A DNA stretch of 64,000 bases from Pogona vitticeps (GCF_051106095.1 NC_135783.1:308836322-308900321); one strand, 5' to 3'; positions 11,420 through 24,631 are shown, counted from the first letter of the stretch. Notes: generated by a model not told the origin, from the letters alone. A program made the numbers and translations.

Positions 11420-12263
11420 GATTCTGCTGACCGTGGTGGTGATCTTCAGGATTCTTATTGTGGCCATTGTAGGCGAAACAGTTTACGACGATGAACAGAC
11501 TATGTTTGTATGCAACACTTTGCAGCCAGGCTGCAACCAGGCATGTTATGACCAAGCATTTCCTATTTCTCACATTAGGTACTGGGTATTTCAGATCATC
11601 ATGGTGTGCACACCCAGCCTCTGCTTTATAACATACTCTGTTCACCAGTCTGCCAAGCAGAGGGAAAGGAGGTATTCCACTGTCTTCCTCACCTTGGACC
11701 GAGATCAGGACTCCATGAAACGAGAGGACAGTAAAAAGATTAAGAACACCATTGTTAATGGGGTGCTGCAAAACACTGAAAACTCTACTAAGGAGGCAGA
11801 ACCTGATTGCTTGGAGGTGAAGGAAATCCCCAATCCAGCTATCAGAACAACCAAGTCAAAGATGAGGCGGCAAGAAGGCATCTCCAGATTTTATATCATC
11901 CAAGTGGTCTTCAGAAATGCTCTGGAGATTGGGTTTTTAGTGGGACAATATTTCCTGTATGGATTCAACGTCCCGTCCATGTATGAATGTGATAGGTACC
12001 CTTGTATTAAGGAAGTGGAATGCTATGTCTCCAGGCCTACGGAGAAAACCGTCTTCTTGGTCTTCATGTTCGCTGTCAGTGGCATTTGCGTGGTGCTCAA
12101 CCTAGCCGAACTCAACCACTTGGGCTGGAGAAAGATCAAAATGGCAGTGAGGGGAGTGCAAGCCAAACGGAAATCAATATACGAAATCAGGAACAAGGAC
12201 CTGCCGCGCATGAGCGTACCAAACTTTGGCAGGACTCAATCTAGTGACTCCGCTTATGTGTGA
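11420..12263 (+). CDS. GJD2: GJD2 (connexin 36) coding exon 2
   Basis: Encodes residues 24-304 of connexin 36, the gap-junction subunit of neuronal electrical synapses, retinal circuits and pancreatic beta cells. Six subunits form a hemichannel in the plasma membrane. Visible features: TM1 about 22-42; loop E1 with Cys55, Cys62 and Cys66; TM2 about 76-97; cytoplasmic loop 98-182; TM3 about 183-205; loop E2 with Cys214, Cys219 and Cys225 (C-X4-C-X5-C) and the SRPTEK motif; TM4 about 235-255; C-terminal tail ending SAYV, the known ZO-1 PDZ ligand. Ser110 and Ser276 correspond to the known regulatory phosphosites Ser110 and Ser293 of mammalian Cx36. Total length with exon 1 is 304 residues against 321 in human. 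From memory of the human protein, the difference lies in the cytoplasmic loop, where a glycine-rich run is missing. No disruption is seen, so the gene looks functional. Confidence 0.98.
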
Positions 12264-13060
12264 GGCTGTGTCAGAACCAGAGGACTTTTCCTAAGTATCT
12301 CCCACCTAGTGGAAATTAGCATGAGGGAAAGAACTGTGCTTAAGAAATTATTTCCTCAAACCACCAAGATTGCCGTTAAGGTACTGGATCTGCACTTTCT
12401 AAACCAGACACAAAAGCAAGTGTTAAACAGAAAACTGATGATGAAACAGCTATACACACATCTTTAATCTGGCCTTACAGCTCAGTAACTTTTCTCCTAA
12501 TGATCCAGTGCTATTGTGCAGTGCAGCAACTTTCCAGCCATTATTAGAACTAGTATATTTGCTTGACTGACACAAACTTGTCCAGAATGTCATAGCTCAA
12601 CATTGCAAGGAAGCTGGGTTTTTTGGGGGGAGGGGAAGAGTTTGGGGGTGGGTGGTTTGCAGCAATACGAAAATGTAAGCATGTACATAAAAGCCAGGCT
12701 AGAGTGAGAATTTTGCAATGCAAAATATGACTGAAAAGTCTGCTGATACATCCATGGGCTCTTCTCTTGGATGCCAGACATTACACTGTTTGTCTACATT
12801 CACACAGTGGATAACTGTGTATGGCTAGCATTTTTCTATTAACCTTTTTTGTACAAAAACAATTATACAAAGAACAGTAGTGTTGAATATAATTTTGCCA
12901 TTTTAATTTTTTTATTTTTGTTTGCCTGTCTGCTCACACCAGAGACCTTAATAATAATTATGCTAGTTGTGATCTACCAAATTCACAATAAATAAATAAA
13001 AATGAATAGATAGATGAATGAATGAACAAATAAATAAATAAATAAATAACACAGATCCCT
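12264..13060 (+). other. GJD2: GJD2 3' UTR (minimum extent inferred)
   Basis: AT-rich sequence directly after the stop. The first clear AATAAA cluster is at about 12986-13048, within an ATAAATAA-type simple repeat, so the first poly(A) site may be near 13.05 kb. AT-rich, apparently unique sequence continues to about 13.9 kb, so a longer UTR of about 1.5 kb or more is possible. Transcript data are needed to set the end. Confidence 0.55.
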
Positions 13061-15068
13061 GCTGTGTGTAAACAAAACAGAATGATCTAAAGTTCAGCCA
13101 AGCTATGTATTTATCCACACTAAACAAACCCACACACATATACCAAAGGAGCAGAATTTATTGCTGTTAACTGTGAATATATATCACCGCCTCTTTGCTC
13201 TTATTTATATAAGTGCCATACTTGAAGTTAATGCATCTGTATTTACTAAAAGGCTTGGCTAGGGAAATCCCAACTTGAAATCACCTAGGGTTTTATATTT
13301 TCCTTTTGTTTTAAGCAAGCAATTTGGATTTTTTTCCTCTAATTTTGCAATGGTGTAAAAAGCAACTGATAACTATATTGATAAAATAATTGCCTTTTGT
13401 AAAATAGAACATTACCTTTCTTTTATATATGCATATATATATTAATAGCATTGCATTGTTATATGAAGATGAAATGAAATTTATATGGATATATATCTAG
13501 AACATAGGGATGGTTATATTATAGCCTATTTTATATTCATGGCTGAGATAACATCCAAAATATCTGGATAGCCATTTATAGATTTGTTTGGTGTTTTTTG
13601 TTTCTGTTTTTTTTTTAAATGATGACATGGTGCTACTGTCGGGCAAAGAATTTGGAAAGGTCAGTGATGCAGCATGATCCAGAAAGTGTACAAGTGTGTG
13701 GATGTATACATATACTGTCTCTCTGCCCTCAATTTATTTATCATTTTTCACAATATGAACACTCTGGGGACAGTGATTCATGGTATAATTCCAGTTATCT
13801 GGACCTTCATATGGGTAGGCTTTAAACCATTGTGTCTACGCATGTGTAGAATGCACATATTATGATTACAGGAATGTATGTATTCAGATACCCAAACTCA
13901 TAAGATTTAGTCCCAGAAGCACAAAATGTTGCTAACAGTGGCTAAAATCCTGGTGCACAGCGTTTTTTGTGCAAATGGGAGGATGTCATTGGCTGCTGTG
14001 ATTAAAGGCTTGTTTCTGGGTTTTTAAAGGTGCACACAGATTATGCACAATGTGATGAAGCTGCATCTACCCCAAAATCCCAAAAGGAAGTTTTCAATCA
14101 GTGGTAATCTGCCTCTGCCAGTGAGATCATTTCTGTTGTACAGGTGCAACTTGCCCGATAGGATTTGAGCCATTGTCTTGCCTCGTTAGGGTTAGTAGTC
14201 ACGACAAAAGCAACAAAGAGTCTTGTGGAACCTTACAGGCAAGCAAGTGTTGTTTGATGCAAGCTTTAGTGGTCTGTGAAAAAATGGGCTACTGTCCCTG
14301 ACAGCCTGATAGTCTTTAAGATACCACAAGACACCTTCTTGCTTTTTCTGAAATAAGTTAAAATTCACCCAGTTATGGTTTATGGAATAGCTTAGGTAAC
14401 CTCAAAGGCTGTAGGGCACCACTATGAAAATAAACTCCATTTAACTGACTTTAACCACACATTGGAAGCAATGTTTAAATTAAATTAACTATATGGTAAT
14501 GTTTCTACTGTACATTTCCCAGGATATTTTTAATTAATGCCTCAAATCCTATTGGGGGACTCTCTGTTGCTTTAGTTGTGACAAATTAACCCTGCTACCC
14601 CACTTGAAATAACTCATTTTAGTGTTTACGCTTTTGTGTATAAAGTCAATGAAAAGTTCTATACATTTCAGCTTGAATGCAAAAGGTTCACGCTCCAAAC
14701 TTGCAGTCCATGTCTCTGTTTATGCTGACTCACCCTCCACCTCCAGTATCTGCATATTGGATGGGAAGGTCATGGAGGAGATTACAATAAGTATAATAAA
14801 AATACACTTAGAATTTCCTCTTAGACTTTTCTGCTAGATATGTGAAAGTCTGGAATGGAACAGGTGAATCTGGTGCTCTTGGGACAAGCTAGCATTTATT
14901 TCCCTTATCCTAGCATCATACACTTTGTGCTCTCACACATTTAGGTTGAACACCTGAATATGACTTAATATTTATTGGAGATTGAGTTCTTACATTATCA
15001 CAGCATTTTTTTTCTTTTCTTGTTTTTTGTGTAATGTGTGAAGTTGGAACATAAGAGTACTATCCATA
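13061..15068. other. GJD2 3' flank, AT-rich
   Basis: AT-rich sequence with no gene. It may hold a longer GJD2 3' UTR in its first 0.8 kb. Around 14195-14345 is a fragment resembling the dispersed repeat noted near 5.1 and 7.0 kb. A purine/pyrimidine (AT)n patch lies at 13420-13450. Confidence 0.45.
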
Positions 15069-15488
15069 TACAGTGGTGCCCTGCTTGATGATGACCCCAT
15101 TAAACATTGAAATCGCTTTATGATTACTATTTTGCTATCGCTATAGCGATCGCAAAATGATGTTTCTATGATTTTTCCCCGCTTAACATTGATTTGGTCC
15201 CTGCTTTGGGAACTGATTTTTCCCTGCACAATGATCTTTACAGCTGATTGTTGGGTTTTCAAAATGGCGTCCCGCTGTTTTCCGGACCTATTTCCGGAAG
15301 ACAGCGATCGAAAATGGCTTCCCCTATGGAGGATCTTCACAAAACGAGTAGGTATTTCCCCCATTGGAACACATTAACCATTTTTAATGCATTCCAATGG
15401 GGTTTTTTTTACTTTTGCTTGACAACGGTTTCACTTAACAGCGATTTTAACAGAATGGATTATCGTTGTCAAGTGGGGTACCACTGTA
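15069..15488. mobile_element. TA-flanked Tc1/mariner-type MITE, copy 1
   Basis: Element 15071-15486 (416 bp) starts CAGTGGTGCCCTGCTTGATG and ends GTGGGGTACCACTG. TA dinucleotides flank it at 15069-15070 and 15487-15488. The interior is rich in short inverted repeats and contains GCGATCGC near 15147. It has no transposase frame. TIR plus TA duplication supports a non-autonomous Tc1/mariner-superfamily element. Four more copies lie at 16.16, 21.85, 24.11 and 37.88 kb. Confidence 0.85.
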
Positions 15489-16160
15489 CATGAGTCATCC
15501 CCTGACAGATCAAGTGAGCCATTAGTCAAGACTAGAGATGGGTATGAACGGCCATTTCAGAGGTTCATGCCAGTTTGTTTAGTGGCCAAACAAGTGTTTG
15601 GTGCTTCAAAGCTCCACCTCCTCCAGCAGGTGCCCACTTAGAGGCAGTGCCCAGAGGAAGCAGGGCTTTGAAGAATCAAACACCTGTGCAGCCACTAAAC
15701 GAACGGGCACAAACTGCCAAAGTAACAGTTCGTGCAAATCTCTAGTCAGGATTTTTCAGTTATGGAATTTCAGCTAGGCTATTTAGTCTCAATTCACACA
15801 GAGATTTTATTAATATCTATATTAGTTTATCATAAAAAATCACTCCTGCCCTGATCCAAAGAAAGGAAAACTTCCTGTTGATGTGAGGTGTAGTAGTAGT
15901 AAAATATGCATACCAACATCTTACATGAACATTGAAGTTACCACATCAATGCTTTCAAAAGAATAGGCCTTTGAGCCACTATTCTCATTCATATTCTGCT
16001 ACAACTGATCTCGTCTATCTTGTCTACATGACAATTATTATTTGAAACATTTGCACACCATATTTCCTTTAAATAAAAAATCAAGGTGAATTAAGCTAGA
16101 CTGGAAAGCCCAAATGACAATAACAACACATGGGGCATACATTCTCAAAAGATCAGCACA
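15489..16160. other. Intergenic between two MITEs
   Basis: Contains an imperfect inverted repeat around 15545-15745, with 'aggttcatgccagtttgttt' opposed by 'aaacgaacgggcacaaactg'. No coding potential was recognised. Confidence 0.5.
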
Positions 16161-16596
16161 TATAGTGGTGCCTCGCTGAACGACGATAATCCGTTCCAGG
16201 AAAATCACCATTAAGCGAAAACATCGTAAAGTGAAATAAAAAACCCCATTGAAACACATTGAAACCCGTTCAATGCGTTCCACTGGGGTAAAAACTCACC
16301 GTCCAGTGAAGATCCTCCATACGGCAGCCATTTTCACTGCCTGTATAGCAAGGAATCCGTCCCTAAACACAGCAGAGAGCCATTTTAATTACCCGGTGGC
16401 CATTTTGAAACCGCCGATCAGCTGTTAGAAAAACATTTTGTGAAGAATCGGTTCCCGAAGCAGGGAACCGATAATCACAAAGTGAAATTTCCCCATTTAG
16501 ACCATTGTTTTGCGATCGCAATTGCGATCGCAAAAAGATAGTGGTAAAGCGGATTCGTTGTAATGCGGGGCAATCATAAAGCGAGGCACCACTGTA
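16161..16596. mobile_element. TA-flanked Tc1/mariner-type MITE, copy 2
   Basis: Element 16163-16594 (432 bp) has ends TAGTGGTGCCTCGCTGAACG and GCGAGGCACCACTG and is flanked by TA at both sides. It carries a double GCGATCGC core around 16512-16532 (GCGATCGCAATTGCGATCGC). The first TIR base is mutated from C to T. Confidence 0.85.
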
Positions 16597-16932
16597 CTTG
16601 ACTTTGAACCAAGATAATCCATAATTAAAGGATGGGAAAAGATTACACTGAATACACTGTGTCATTATTGAAAGAAGTGAGACTGTCTGTTGCAGAATGG
16701 CCTGCAGTTGTTGATTTCACATGGACACATGCTTGCTTGTTTCAAGAGACAAGCTTCTGTTATAGATTTACAATTATTTCAGTACACTGTGCTTGATCAT
16801 TTTTGAAAAGATAACCCATTGACTGTCTTGTGCTGTACATTTATGAAATGTGGTCACCTCTTTTTTATAGAGATGCTGTTTCAGTTGTGGAAACACTGGG
16901 TGCATTCAGGGCAAACCACTTGCACTGTAGTT

Positions 16933-16968
16933 GCTTTACTGAAGGCAGAGGCTTTACTGAAGGCAGAG
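16933..16968. repeat. 18-bp tandem duplication
   Basis: GCTTTACTGAAGGCAGAG occurs twice in direct succession with no mismatch (16933-16950 and 16951-16968). Confidence 0.95.
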
Positions 16969-17221
16969 TCAAGCAAAAGCTGCACTGCGAATGCACAGAA
17001 AATGACCATAAACATATCACTTCAACTTCAATGAGGCTTGTGCGGCAACAGTATTCCTAACTCCAAAATCCTAAATAGACTTGCTGGGATGTAATATCAG
17101 GCCAGTTCACACTTACCTCTAAGCAAGAGATTTCTCCATGCTTTATAATTGTACAGCTAAAGACTGGCCATTCATATGTGAACTGGTTTTACTGAAAAGC
17201 AAGGTATTTTGAGGTAATTCA

Positions 17222-17260
17222 GAACACGGCCAAAGAGCCCAAAAAACCCAGAACAACTAT
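17222..17260 (+). mobile_element. Short fragment of Penelope-like 3' end
   Basis: 'acacggccaaagagcccaaa' and the following bases match the terminal segment of the Penelope-like element at 30.97-31.01 kb. Only about 40 bp are kept. Confidence 0.55.
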
Positions 17261-19458
17261 TTTGAGGTAACATGAACATTCCATTTCCAGTGTTACATCT
17301 GATGGGCTATTTACACGTGTAAGCCATCCCTTGGTATTGTAGACAACAAATTATGAAATTGCCTATGTGAATCTACTCATCCATTCAAATTAATGTTTGT
17401 TACTTTCACGTGAATCTATGAAAGATTGGGAATCTCTCAGATGCTTGCATTAGTCATCCTTTCTAATCAACATTCTGAGTCTGTGCCAACACATTGTGTG
17501 GAGGAAGGCCTGGATCTGCTTTATAATATGCCTTTATTAGATTGGATCAAGAGATATTTTTTTGCTTGTGCAAGACATCTCTGCCAAATTCTTCCCATTT
17601 CCTTTTCCTACTATGCTCCAGTGCACATTGTTCTAGACAAAGGAGAAGCTTTGGGGGGGGGGGGTGAATGAAGTGAATGAATGAGAACTTGAAAATGTAC
17701 CACCAAGCAAGCTGAGTTGCTTTTCTATCTGGATCCAACCCTTTATTTTTTTCACTAATATGAATGCTTTGTGACTGATCATTGATCTTTCCCACCATTA
17801 AAAAATAATTGTTACAATTTTTATGTATATTTCCACTCCAATAATAAGTAAATGCAGAGGATGAATGTTATTTTTAGGAGGAAAACATGGCAGCTAAAGA
17901 TCTCCACCTGTAGTATAAAAATGTTCCTGAAGATAATTTTTTTATATATGAAGAATACTCTCAGAAAATCTGATTTTCATTTTGTACACTACCAGAATAA
18001 TCTTTAACAGCTTATTAAATGGGAATTACATTATTGATAATATTAGTAATAGTAGTATTAGCATCAGCACTAGACACAGTAATATTGGTAGTAATAGGAG
18101 TAGGTAAAATAAGAAATAACTGTAATGCACAATGAGCAATAGGCTGTGTAGAAAGAACTCGCTTATATTCACTGAAGCCAATGGCAAAATAAATACCTGT
18201 GGACTTTACTAGTTCTGGATCATGCTCAGCATTATTAAAATTGTACAGCTTTCATAGCGTTAGGTCCCTATAATAGGTTCCTGTTAATATATGTAAAAAA
18301 AAAATTTTTTAAAGCGAAATGGTGAAGGCATGCCTTGAAACTTGTCAAGAGATATATTGCAATGCTTTTAGTGAAAGGCACCAAAAGCTAAAACAGCAAT
18401 GTCAGTGACTTTCCCCCTTCACAGTATAGCAGCTTCTATATGAGCAATGCACGACTTGTTTACTAGATGGAAAACATGCAAATAATGGGAATAAAGTGGA
18501 GTATGAACATGAACCAGTTGTGCAAAAGTGTTTGCATGCATGGAATACTGCAGTATTGTTACACATGGAAATTCACAACCGGTAGGTTTTACTTTAAAAA
18601 ACTTGAATAAATATATGAATACATAGAAATAATAATGAAAAAGGAATTTTGTTTCAGTGGGGAGAACAAAGCGAGCTCAAAGCATGGTTAGAAGCAGGGT
18701 GGACATTCCGGGGTTGGCTAACTATGGTTGCCTTTAATAGCTGGTGCACAAGATACATTACTAACCATTATTAGCTTTGCAGCTGCGGTATGATGGCTGT
18801 CAGTGGCTGAAAGAAATGGGAAGGAGAAGAATCTGGGAAAGAAGAGAACATTGTACTATTGTGTCTTCACTGGGCTACCTTCTCAGAAGTGAATGTTATA
18901 CAGTATATTCAAACTGATAGTAGATGTTTCTGGATTTCAACTCCCATCAGTGCTAGCCAGCATAGTCAATTGTGAGGAATGATGGAAGCCGAATGTTGCC
19001 ATCCAGAGACTGTTGAATTTAGCATCCTCTGGACAGCTACATTTGATCGACCCCTGAAATGCAACATAATTCCAGCGAATGGTTTAGGAAACCAGAACTT
19101 TTCCATATCTGATTTTATGTAGTTTGTTCATTCATTCAATTTTTTTTAGTTTGTTATGCTTTATTTATATCTTCACTGATTTACAGGGACTAGAGGATGT
19201 AATGAACAATACAAAATCTGTTTGCTTTTTTTAAAATTAAAAATGACACGATGCCTATGAGTGTGCACTTATCTTGAACGAGAACATTAATGTTTAAAAG
19301 GAGAAACGCAGATATTGTTCGCTGAACTAGAATTAAGTTCATATTCTAGATAAATGTCTCTTGTTTAATAAAAACTTGTGCTGTTTGTTATACATCTAAC
19401 TTTATTTGGGATTGCTTAAGGGATATCATGGATTTTGCCTTCAGCTACAATTATGTAA
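17261..19458. other. Intergenic, AT-rich
   Basis: No supported gene. Around 18915-19010 is a decayed palindromic stretch ('tttcaactcccatcagtgct' ... 'aatgatggaagcc') typical of old hAT-type MITEs. A poly-G run lies at 17654-17663. Confidence 0.45.
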
Positions 19459-19648
19459 AGGGATGTGGTGGCGCTGTGGGCTAAACCTCAGAAGCCTGTG
19501 CTGCAGGGTCAGAAGACCAAGCAGTCGTAAGATCGAATCCACGCGACGGAGTGAGCGCCTGTCGCTTGTCCCAGCTCCCGCCAACCTAGTGGTTCGAAAG
19601 CATGCAAATGCGAGTAGATTAATAGGGACCACCTCGGCGGAGCTGGTT
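19459..19648 (+). mobile_element. Sauria SINE, 3'-truncated copy
   Basis: The tRNA-derived head 'gggatgtggtggcgctgtgg' is followed by a B-box-like 'agatcgaatccacgc' and the body 'gccaacctagtggttcgaaa', ending around 'ccacctcggcgg'. It is the same family as the full copy at 50506-50857. The last 40% or so is missing. Sauria SINEs are a squamate-specific marker family. Confidence 0.85.
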
Positions 19649-21851
19649 CAGTTTTTTTTTGAAGTAGATTTATTGTCATGTGGTCTTTGTGTTAATGTGT
19701 ATGCCCAAAAGGGATAATTTGTAGTCTGATTATGTATATTGGTCCAGGAGACTACAAGGGGTTTTGAATTGCTGCTTTTAGAAACAATTTGGCACTCCAA
19801 GATTGAGGGGGAGCATAAATATCTGGTGGCTGGGGAACATTTTACTTTTCCCCTTCAAGTAAAATATAGAGAGGGGGTTGAAGAAAGATCCTAGGGAGAA
19901 GGAGGGACAGAGGGAGGGAATGAGGGGAGAGGTGAAGGCAGAAATGTGCTTGGGTCACATGGAAGCACATTTTTTTCTTGTTGTTCTCATATCTATTTTG
20001 ATTGAGTGATCATCTGGTAATGCTCCTCTTACCTTGCCTGGCTCAGATCACCAGGCTGAATCCTTGCCTAAACCCCTTCCTTTTGTGATGAGAACAGGGG
20101 TGGAGAGAGAAATATCAGGAGAAAAGGGGGAACTGCATAATAAGAATTGAAAAAAATGAAAGATAGTTGATCCTTCAAGCAGTTTTCAGCTACATCTGAA
20201 GAGGAAATACCTCCCATCACCACCACCTTTAAACAGATATGAGGCCCTACAATGCACAAACTGCACTCTTTTTTGCCACTGTTGCTTGGCAAAGTGTGAA
20301 TCTGTCTCATTGGAGTCCTGCAGGGTTTGCTTTTTGACTTGCCTGTTGAAGCCCCTGACTTCCTTCTCTTTCATTTCTCTCTCCATTGCTCCTCTATTTC
20401 TTGCATGCTCTTCACAGACAGGTATTCCTGTTTCATAGAGCTCTCCAAGAGTTGAACATTTGTTTAATGTTTTATCTTTTAAAACTGGAACAGCACTAGA
20501 ACAGAATTCGAGATTGAAAAATAATAATAACCAATCAGGCTGCAAGATTACCCTGCAATCTGAAACATGTGATCCTGACATCCAGTACTTGACAAACCCC
20601 ACAGACGCAATTTATTCCAACACAGGCAAGCACAAATGACAAACATTTTGAAATAAATCACATTCACAAGTGAGTTAAAATACCCCCCCCAAAAAAACCA
20701 CACCCTGTCCTCAAAAAAATTTGTGCTTAGATGTATTTTATGTAAACATTTTAAATCAATTTCAAGTGTGCTAAACCTGATGCAAATGCAGAAGTATTTC
20801 AACATGTAACTGACCCCTTAGTTGCAGATAGAATAGACCCATTGAATGAACTGGGCTTGTTAAAGCCAATGTAACTGAGTTTGTGAACTGGTGACATAAT
20901 TTCCCTTTATGCAGGATTCTAGTCAGTAAAACCAGACTACCTTCCCTAGTACAATGTTGTTCTGATATCTGATTGTCCCCACTTGAATAAATAAGAGTCA
21001 TGAATTTCTATAGGAAATCCCTCAATTTCACATTGACGGATACCAGTGGAGTATAAGGAAGTTGAAGAATTATATTTGAACAGCATTTTCATAGTATTTC
21101 AAACAAAAATGTGAAATAGAACACAATTACTCTTCTGATCCTGGATATCTCCATGTTCTGCAATGATGTTTTCAGTCAACAGACGACATATAGGAAAGAT
21201 GCATACAAAATGTTACAAAGTGTTAGGGAAAAGAAGACATATAAAAATAAATGCACTTTATCTGGGTTTTTTTAAACCTTGCATTTCCCTGTCTGTCATG
21301 TAGTTGGAATTTAAAAAACAATTTGAAACATGCAAAATCTGATCCAAAAACTGTTTTTAAAAATGTTTAACTGTGCGCTATGTAATATAGAGACAAGTGC
21401 GTGGCAGTTATGCCACTGAGTGTATGCTTCTTTTCTCATTGGTTAGAAGATGTTTACAAGTGTTTGCTTATTTAAGGCCTACTTTCTCAGTATGACTGTT
21501 GAACTGAGCTGTACTCCTTATCTATAATGAAGAATGATTTCTTCCTGCATGTTTCAAGCCTTCCCCCGTGCCTTTGTTTGCTCTGCATACAGCCAGGGCT
21601 TCTTGAGCTAGGAAAGGAAGGACATTGGTATGTTGTATACTACTACAAAGGAAGAGTTCAAAAATGTAAAATCCTGTAAGACCTCTTTTTCTGCCCACTG
21701 AGAAGCAGTGTTGCTTTTAAAAATGGAAAAATGGGCAGCATCCCAATGTATCAGAGATTCCTTTGGTTCTTATGCAGAAACAGAGCAGGGAAAAGCTCTC
21801 TAACTGAGGGACCTCATTCACCATTCAGGTAGAAGTTAGAAGGAAAAAAAC
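19649..21851. other. Intergenic, nothing recognised
   Basis: No credible gene. The minus-strand frame 20186-20602 (138 codons) has no domain that I recognise. Confidence 0.45.
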
Positions 21852-22286
21852 TACAGTGGTGCCTCGCTTAACGAGCGCACTGTTTAATGATGAATCCGCA
21901 TAGCGACACTTTTTTTGCGATCGCTAATGCGATCGCATTGCGATGTTTTAGATAGGGAAAACATCGCGTTGCGATGATCGGTAAGTGTTTCACTTACCGA
22001 TCTTCGCATTGCAATGTTTTACAAACAGCTGATCGGTGGTTCCAAAATGGCCGCCGGGTCAACAAATGGCCGCCCGCAGCATTTTCGCGCCCTGACCTCG
22101 CTTACCGGGCGGCGAAAATGGCAGCCAGATGGAGGATTCCCTGCATAGCGGTGAGTTTTTCCCCAATAGGAACGCATTAAACGGAGTTTAATGCATTCCT
22201 ATGGGTTCCCCCCCACATAGCGATGAATCCAGATAGCGACGTTAATCCTGGAACGGATTAACGTCGCTATGCGGGGCACCACTGTA
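21852..22286. mobile_element. TA-flanked Tc1/mariner-type MITE, copy 3
   Basis: Element 21854-22284 (431 bp) has ends CAGTGGTGCCTCGCTTAACG and GCGGGGCACCACTG, with TA on both sides. Two GCGATCGC palindromes lie around 21917-21939. Repeated inverted segments such as 'gcattcctatggg' and 'cccaataggaacgc' give it strong self-complementarity. Confidence 0.85.
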
Positions 22287-24108
22287 TTGCTTTCAGCCAG
22301 GCAGTGTTTCTTCCATCTGTGGGCCTTACAAGCAGGTGTGAGCTTATGAATACCTGCTCAGAAATAAGCAGAACTGGCCTACCTCAAGACTTGAAAGTGC
22401 AGAGATCGATGGAGAAATTTTGGAAAATGCAGCTTCTCACCTACTGAATCCAATCCCGTGAAGCACCCAGATGTCCCTAAAAGCCTGCTTGCTGCCCTCA
22501 GGTAAAGTGGAGGATATGTCTTGTCACAAGGGCAGAAGTAAGATTCATCTGCCAATGTGGCCAGCTTCTTCACAAGGAATGGGAGTGTGACATTAAGTTC
22601 TTTTCTTCCTTTTGAAAGAACCAAAATGCATTGGCCTGTCCCTGGAAGTAACGACCACAGAGTTCAGAGGACTAACTTCCATGAACTGAGCCAAATCCAA
22701 GAGACACAGCTGAATCCTACCGCATAGGAAGAGCATTGGTGAATGCTGCTCTGTATTGGATTGAATGTGTGTGTGTGTAATTCTAGTGATTATAAGCCAA
22801 TGCAACCATCTGGTTTGCTAGTTTTTGTGTTTAAATAGGGCTTAAACAATTATGCGTAATGTGACTGAATCTGTTTGGTTAATCTTGTTGGTCTATTTTT
22901 AAACAAATTGCTATTTTTATGTATCTTTCCTATCTTTTCATTTGACGTCCATTTGTTAAAATTATGAACAGTGCTTTATCTCATTCATTCTCACAACCAT
23001 CTGTGAGATTAGTACTTGTCCTGATTTCAAAGATAAATAAAAGACAACATATCCACCATCGTACCCAAAGCTGGTTGAATTATTTCGGCATTAGAGATGG
23101 AATGTCCCACAAGAACTTTTACTACAGAAAGTTCCCCATCTTGCTTCACATTGTCTTCCTCCCCTTGCTGTCTCCAATTGGATAGCCTACATAGAATTGA
23201 GCTGTGCCAAGCTACAGAAGCTGTAGCAAAGAAGTAAGCCATTCTCTGCAGTCATGAAAGCTATTAGACAAGGGCTTACCTGGAATTGCTTTGTATAACT
23301 GGTGAGAAAAATATACAAATGGATAAGAATTACACATGGCTTCATCCATGTGACTTTGGTCTCCTCTCTTTCAGATATTATGCAAGAGATGCTACCTCCC
23401 CCACTGGGAAAAAACCCCCTGCCTATTGCTTAAGCAGAAATGTTACACATACTGCAATGTATTGCAACCTCTCTGGATCTAGGCAAGGATATGGAGCTCT
23501 GAAGTACTTACAGTTTCACATAATCAGGCAGTTGAAAAGGACAAAAGGGTGCCTAGTGCAACTGTGGCACAAGACTTCTTCAGGTCAGCTGGCATTGTCG
23601 AGGAGGTATCATGAGCAGGAACAAGGAGTACCATGTACTATTGTCACTGCAGTAAGCAGGCTGTCAGTGACATTCATATCGCAAGTAATGTCAGTGGAGA
23701 TACAGTATAGCAGTTCAGTTCAAAGTTTACTAAGAGGGAGAATGCTGTGTTTACTACATTGCTAATCAGTCTTGTCTCACATCAGACTATTACTGTCTAT
23801 ATGCTGTGATTTGTGATAATAGTATGATATGTGGTCTGAAATTCTGTTGGAAAACTTAATGCCTGCAGAAGGGTGATTATGGCATCAGCAGGGAGCAATT
23901 TTCAGTAATTAATAAACTCTAATTGGGCAAGACCAAAGCAGTGGGAGGGGCCAGCACGAGGAGTCAGAGGGCCAAAGAGGCCAGAGTCAGCAGCTACACT
24001 AAGAGTTTTTAAAATTAGTTTTGCTTTTTCTTGTGGCATCTTTTTTAAAAAAGTTATTTTTTAATTTACAGGGAGCACACTTGCACTTGTAACAAATGTA
24101 GTTCCAAG
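22287..24108. other. Intergenic, nothing recognised
   Basis: Includes the longest unassigned + frame in this part (23286-23765, 159 codons). It has no recognised domain or splice context, so no gene is called. Confidence 0.45.
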
Positions 24109-24377
24109 TACAGTGGTGCCTCGCAAGACGAAAGTAATTCGTTCCGCGAGTAGCACTGTCTTGCAAAATTTTCATCTTGCGAAAAGTGGTTTCTCATAGG
24201 AATGCATTGCAATGCATTCCTATGGGGAACCTCGCAAGATGAATGAATTATTTTCATCTTGTGAGGCATTGGTATTGCGAAAAAAAATCATCTTGCGAAG
24301 CATGGCCATAAATGAAGCCATCTTGCGAGTCACCAACACGATCGCAAAAAACATTCGTCTTGCGAGGCACCACTGTA
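24109..24377. mobile_element. TA-flanked Tc1/mariner-type MITE, short copy 4
   Basis: Element 24111-24375 (265 bp) shares the CAGTGGTGCCTCGC end and GCGAGGCACCACTG end, with TA flanks. Its interior differs from the longer copies and is built from repeats of 'tcttgcgaa' and 'cgcaagatga'. It looks like a distinct subfamily. Confidence 0.85.
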
Positions 24378-24631
24378 TACAGTCTTCAAAGCCCTAAAAT
24401 AAAATACAAATGTGAATACATAAGATCACTACATGAATTCCTTCTTCTATTGCCTCTCCTGCACAAACATTGAAATTTCATTACCTAAACCAAGGTGGCA
24501 AGGGTCTTATCATTCTCTGAGGGAACTCCTGCTTCTCTTGTTCTTCCACTGTTTCTCAGCTGAAATCTTGAATCACAGACCTTTTCCTTTATGATTGTGG
24601 TTAGTTTAGGTCATCACATGGAGATCTCAGA

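Noticed and set aside
11331-11771. 146-codon minus-strand frame over GJD2 exon 2
   Set aside because: Antisense shadow of the connexin coding exon.
19459-19560. Possible tRNA gene
   Set aside because: The A/B-box-like text belongs to the Sauria SINE head; it does not fold as a complete tRNA by eye.
23286-23765. 159-codon + strand frame
   Set aside because: No domain, no splice signals in context and no coding-like composition that I could recognise.
24111-24375. Regularly repeated 'cttgcga' units as a CRISPR-like array
   Set aside because: They are subterminal repeats within a TIR-bounded MITE in a vertebrate genome.
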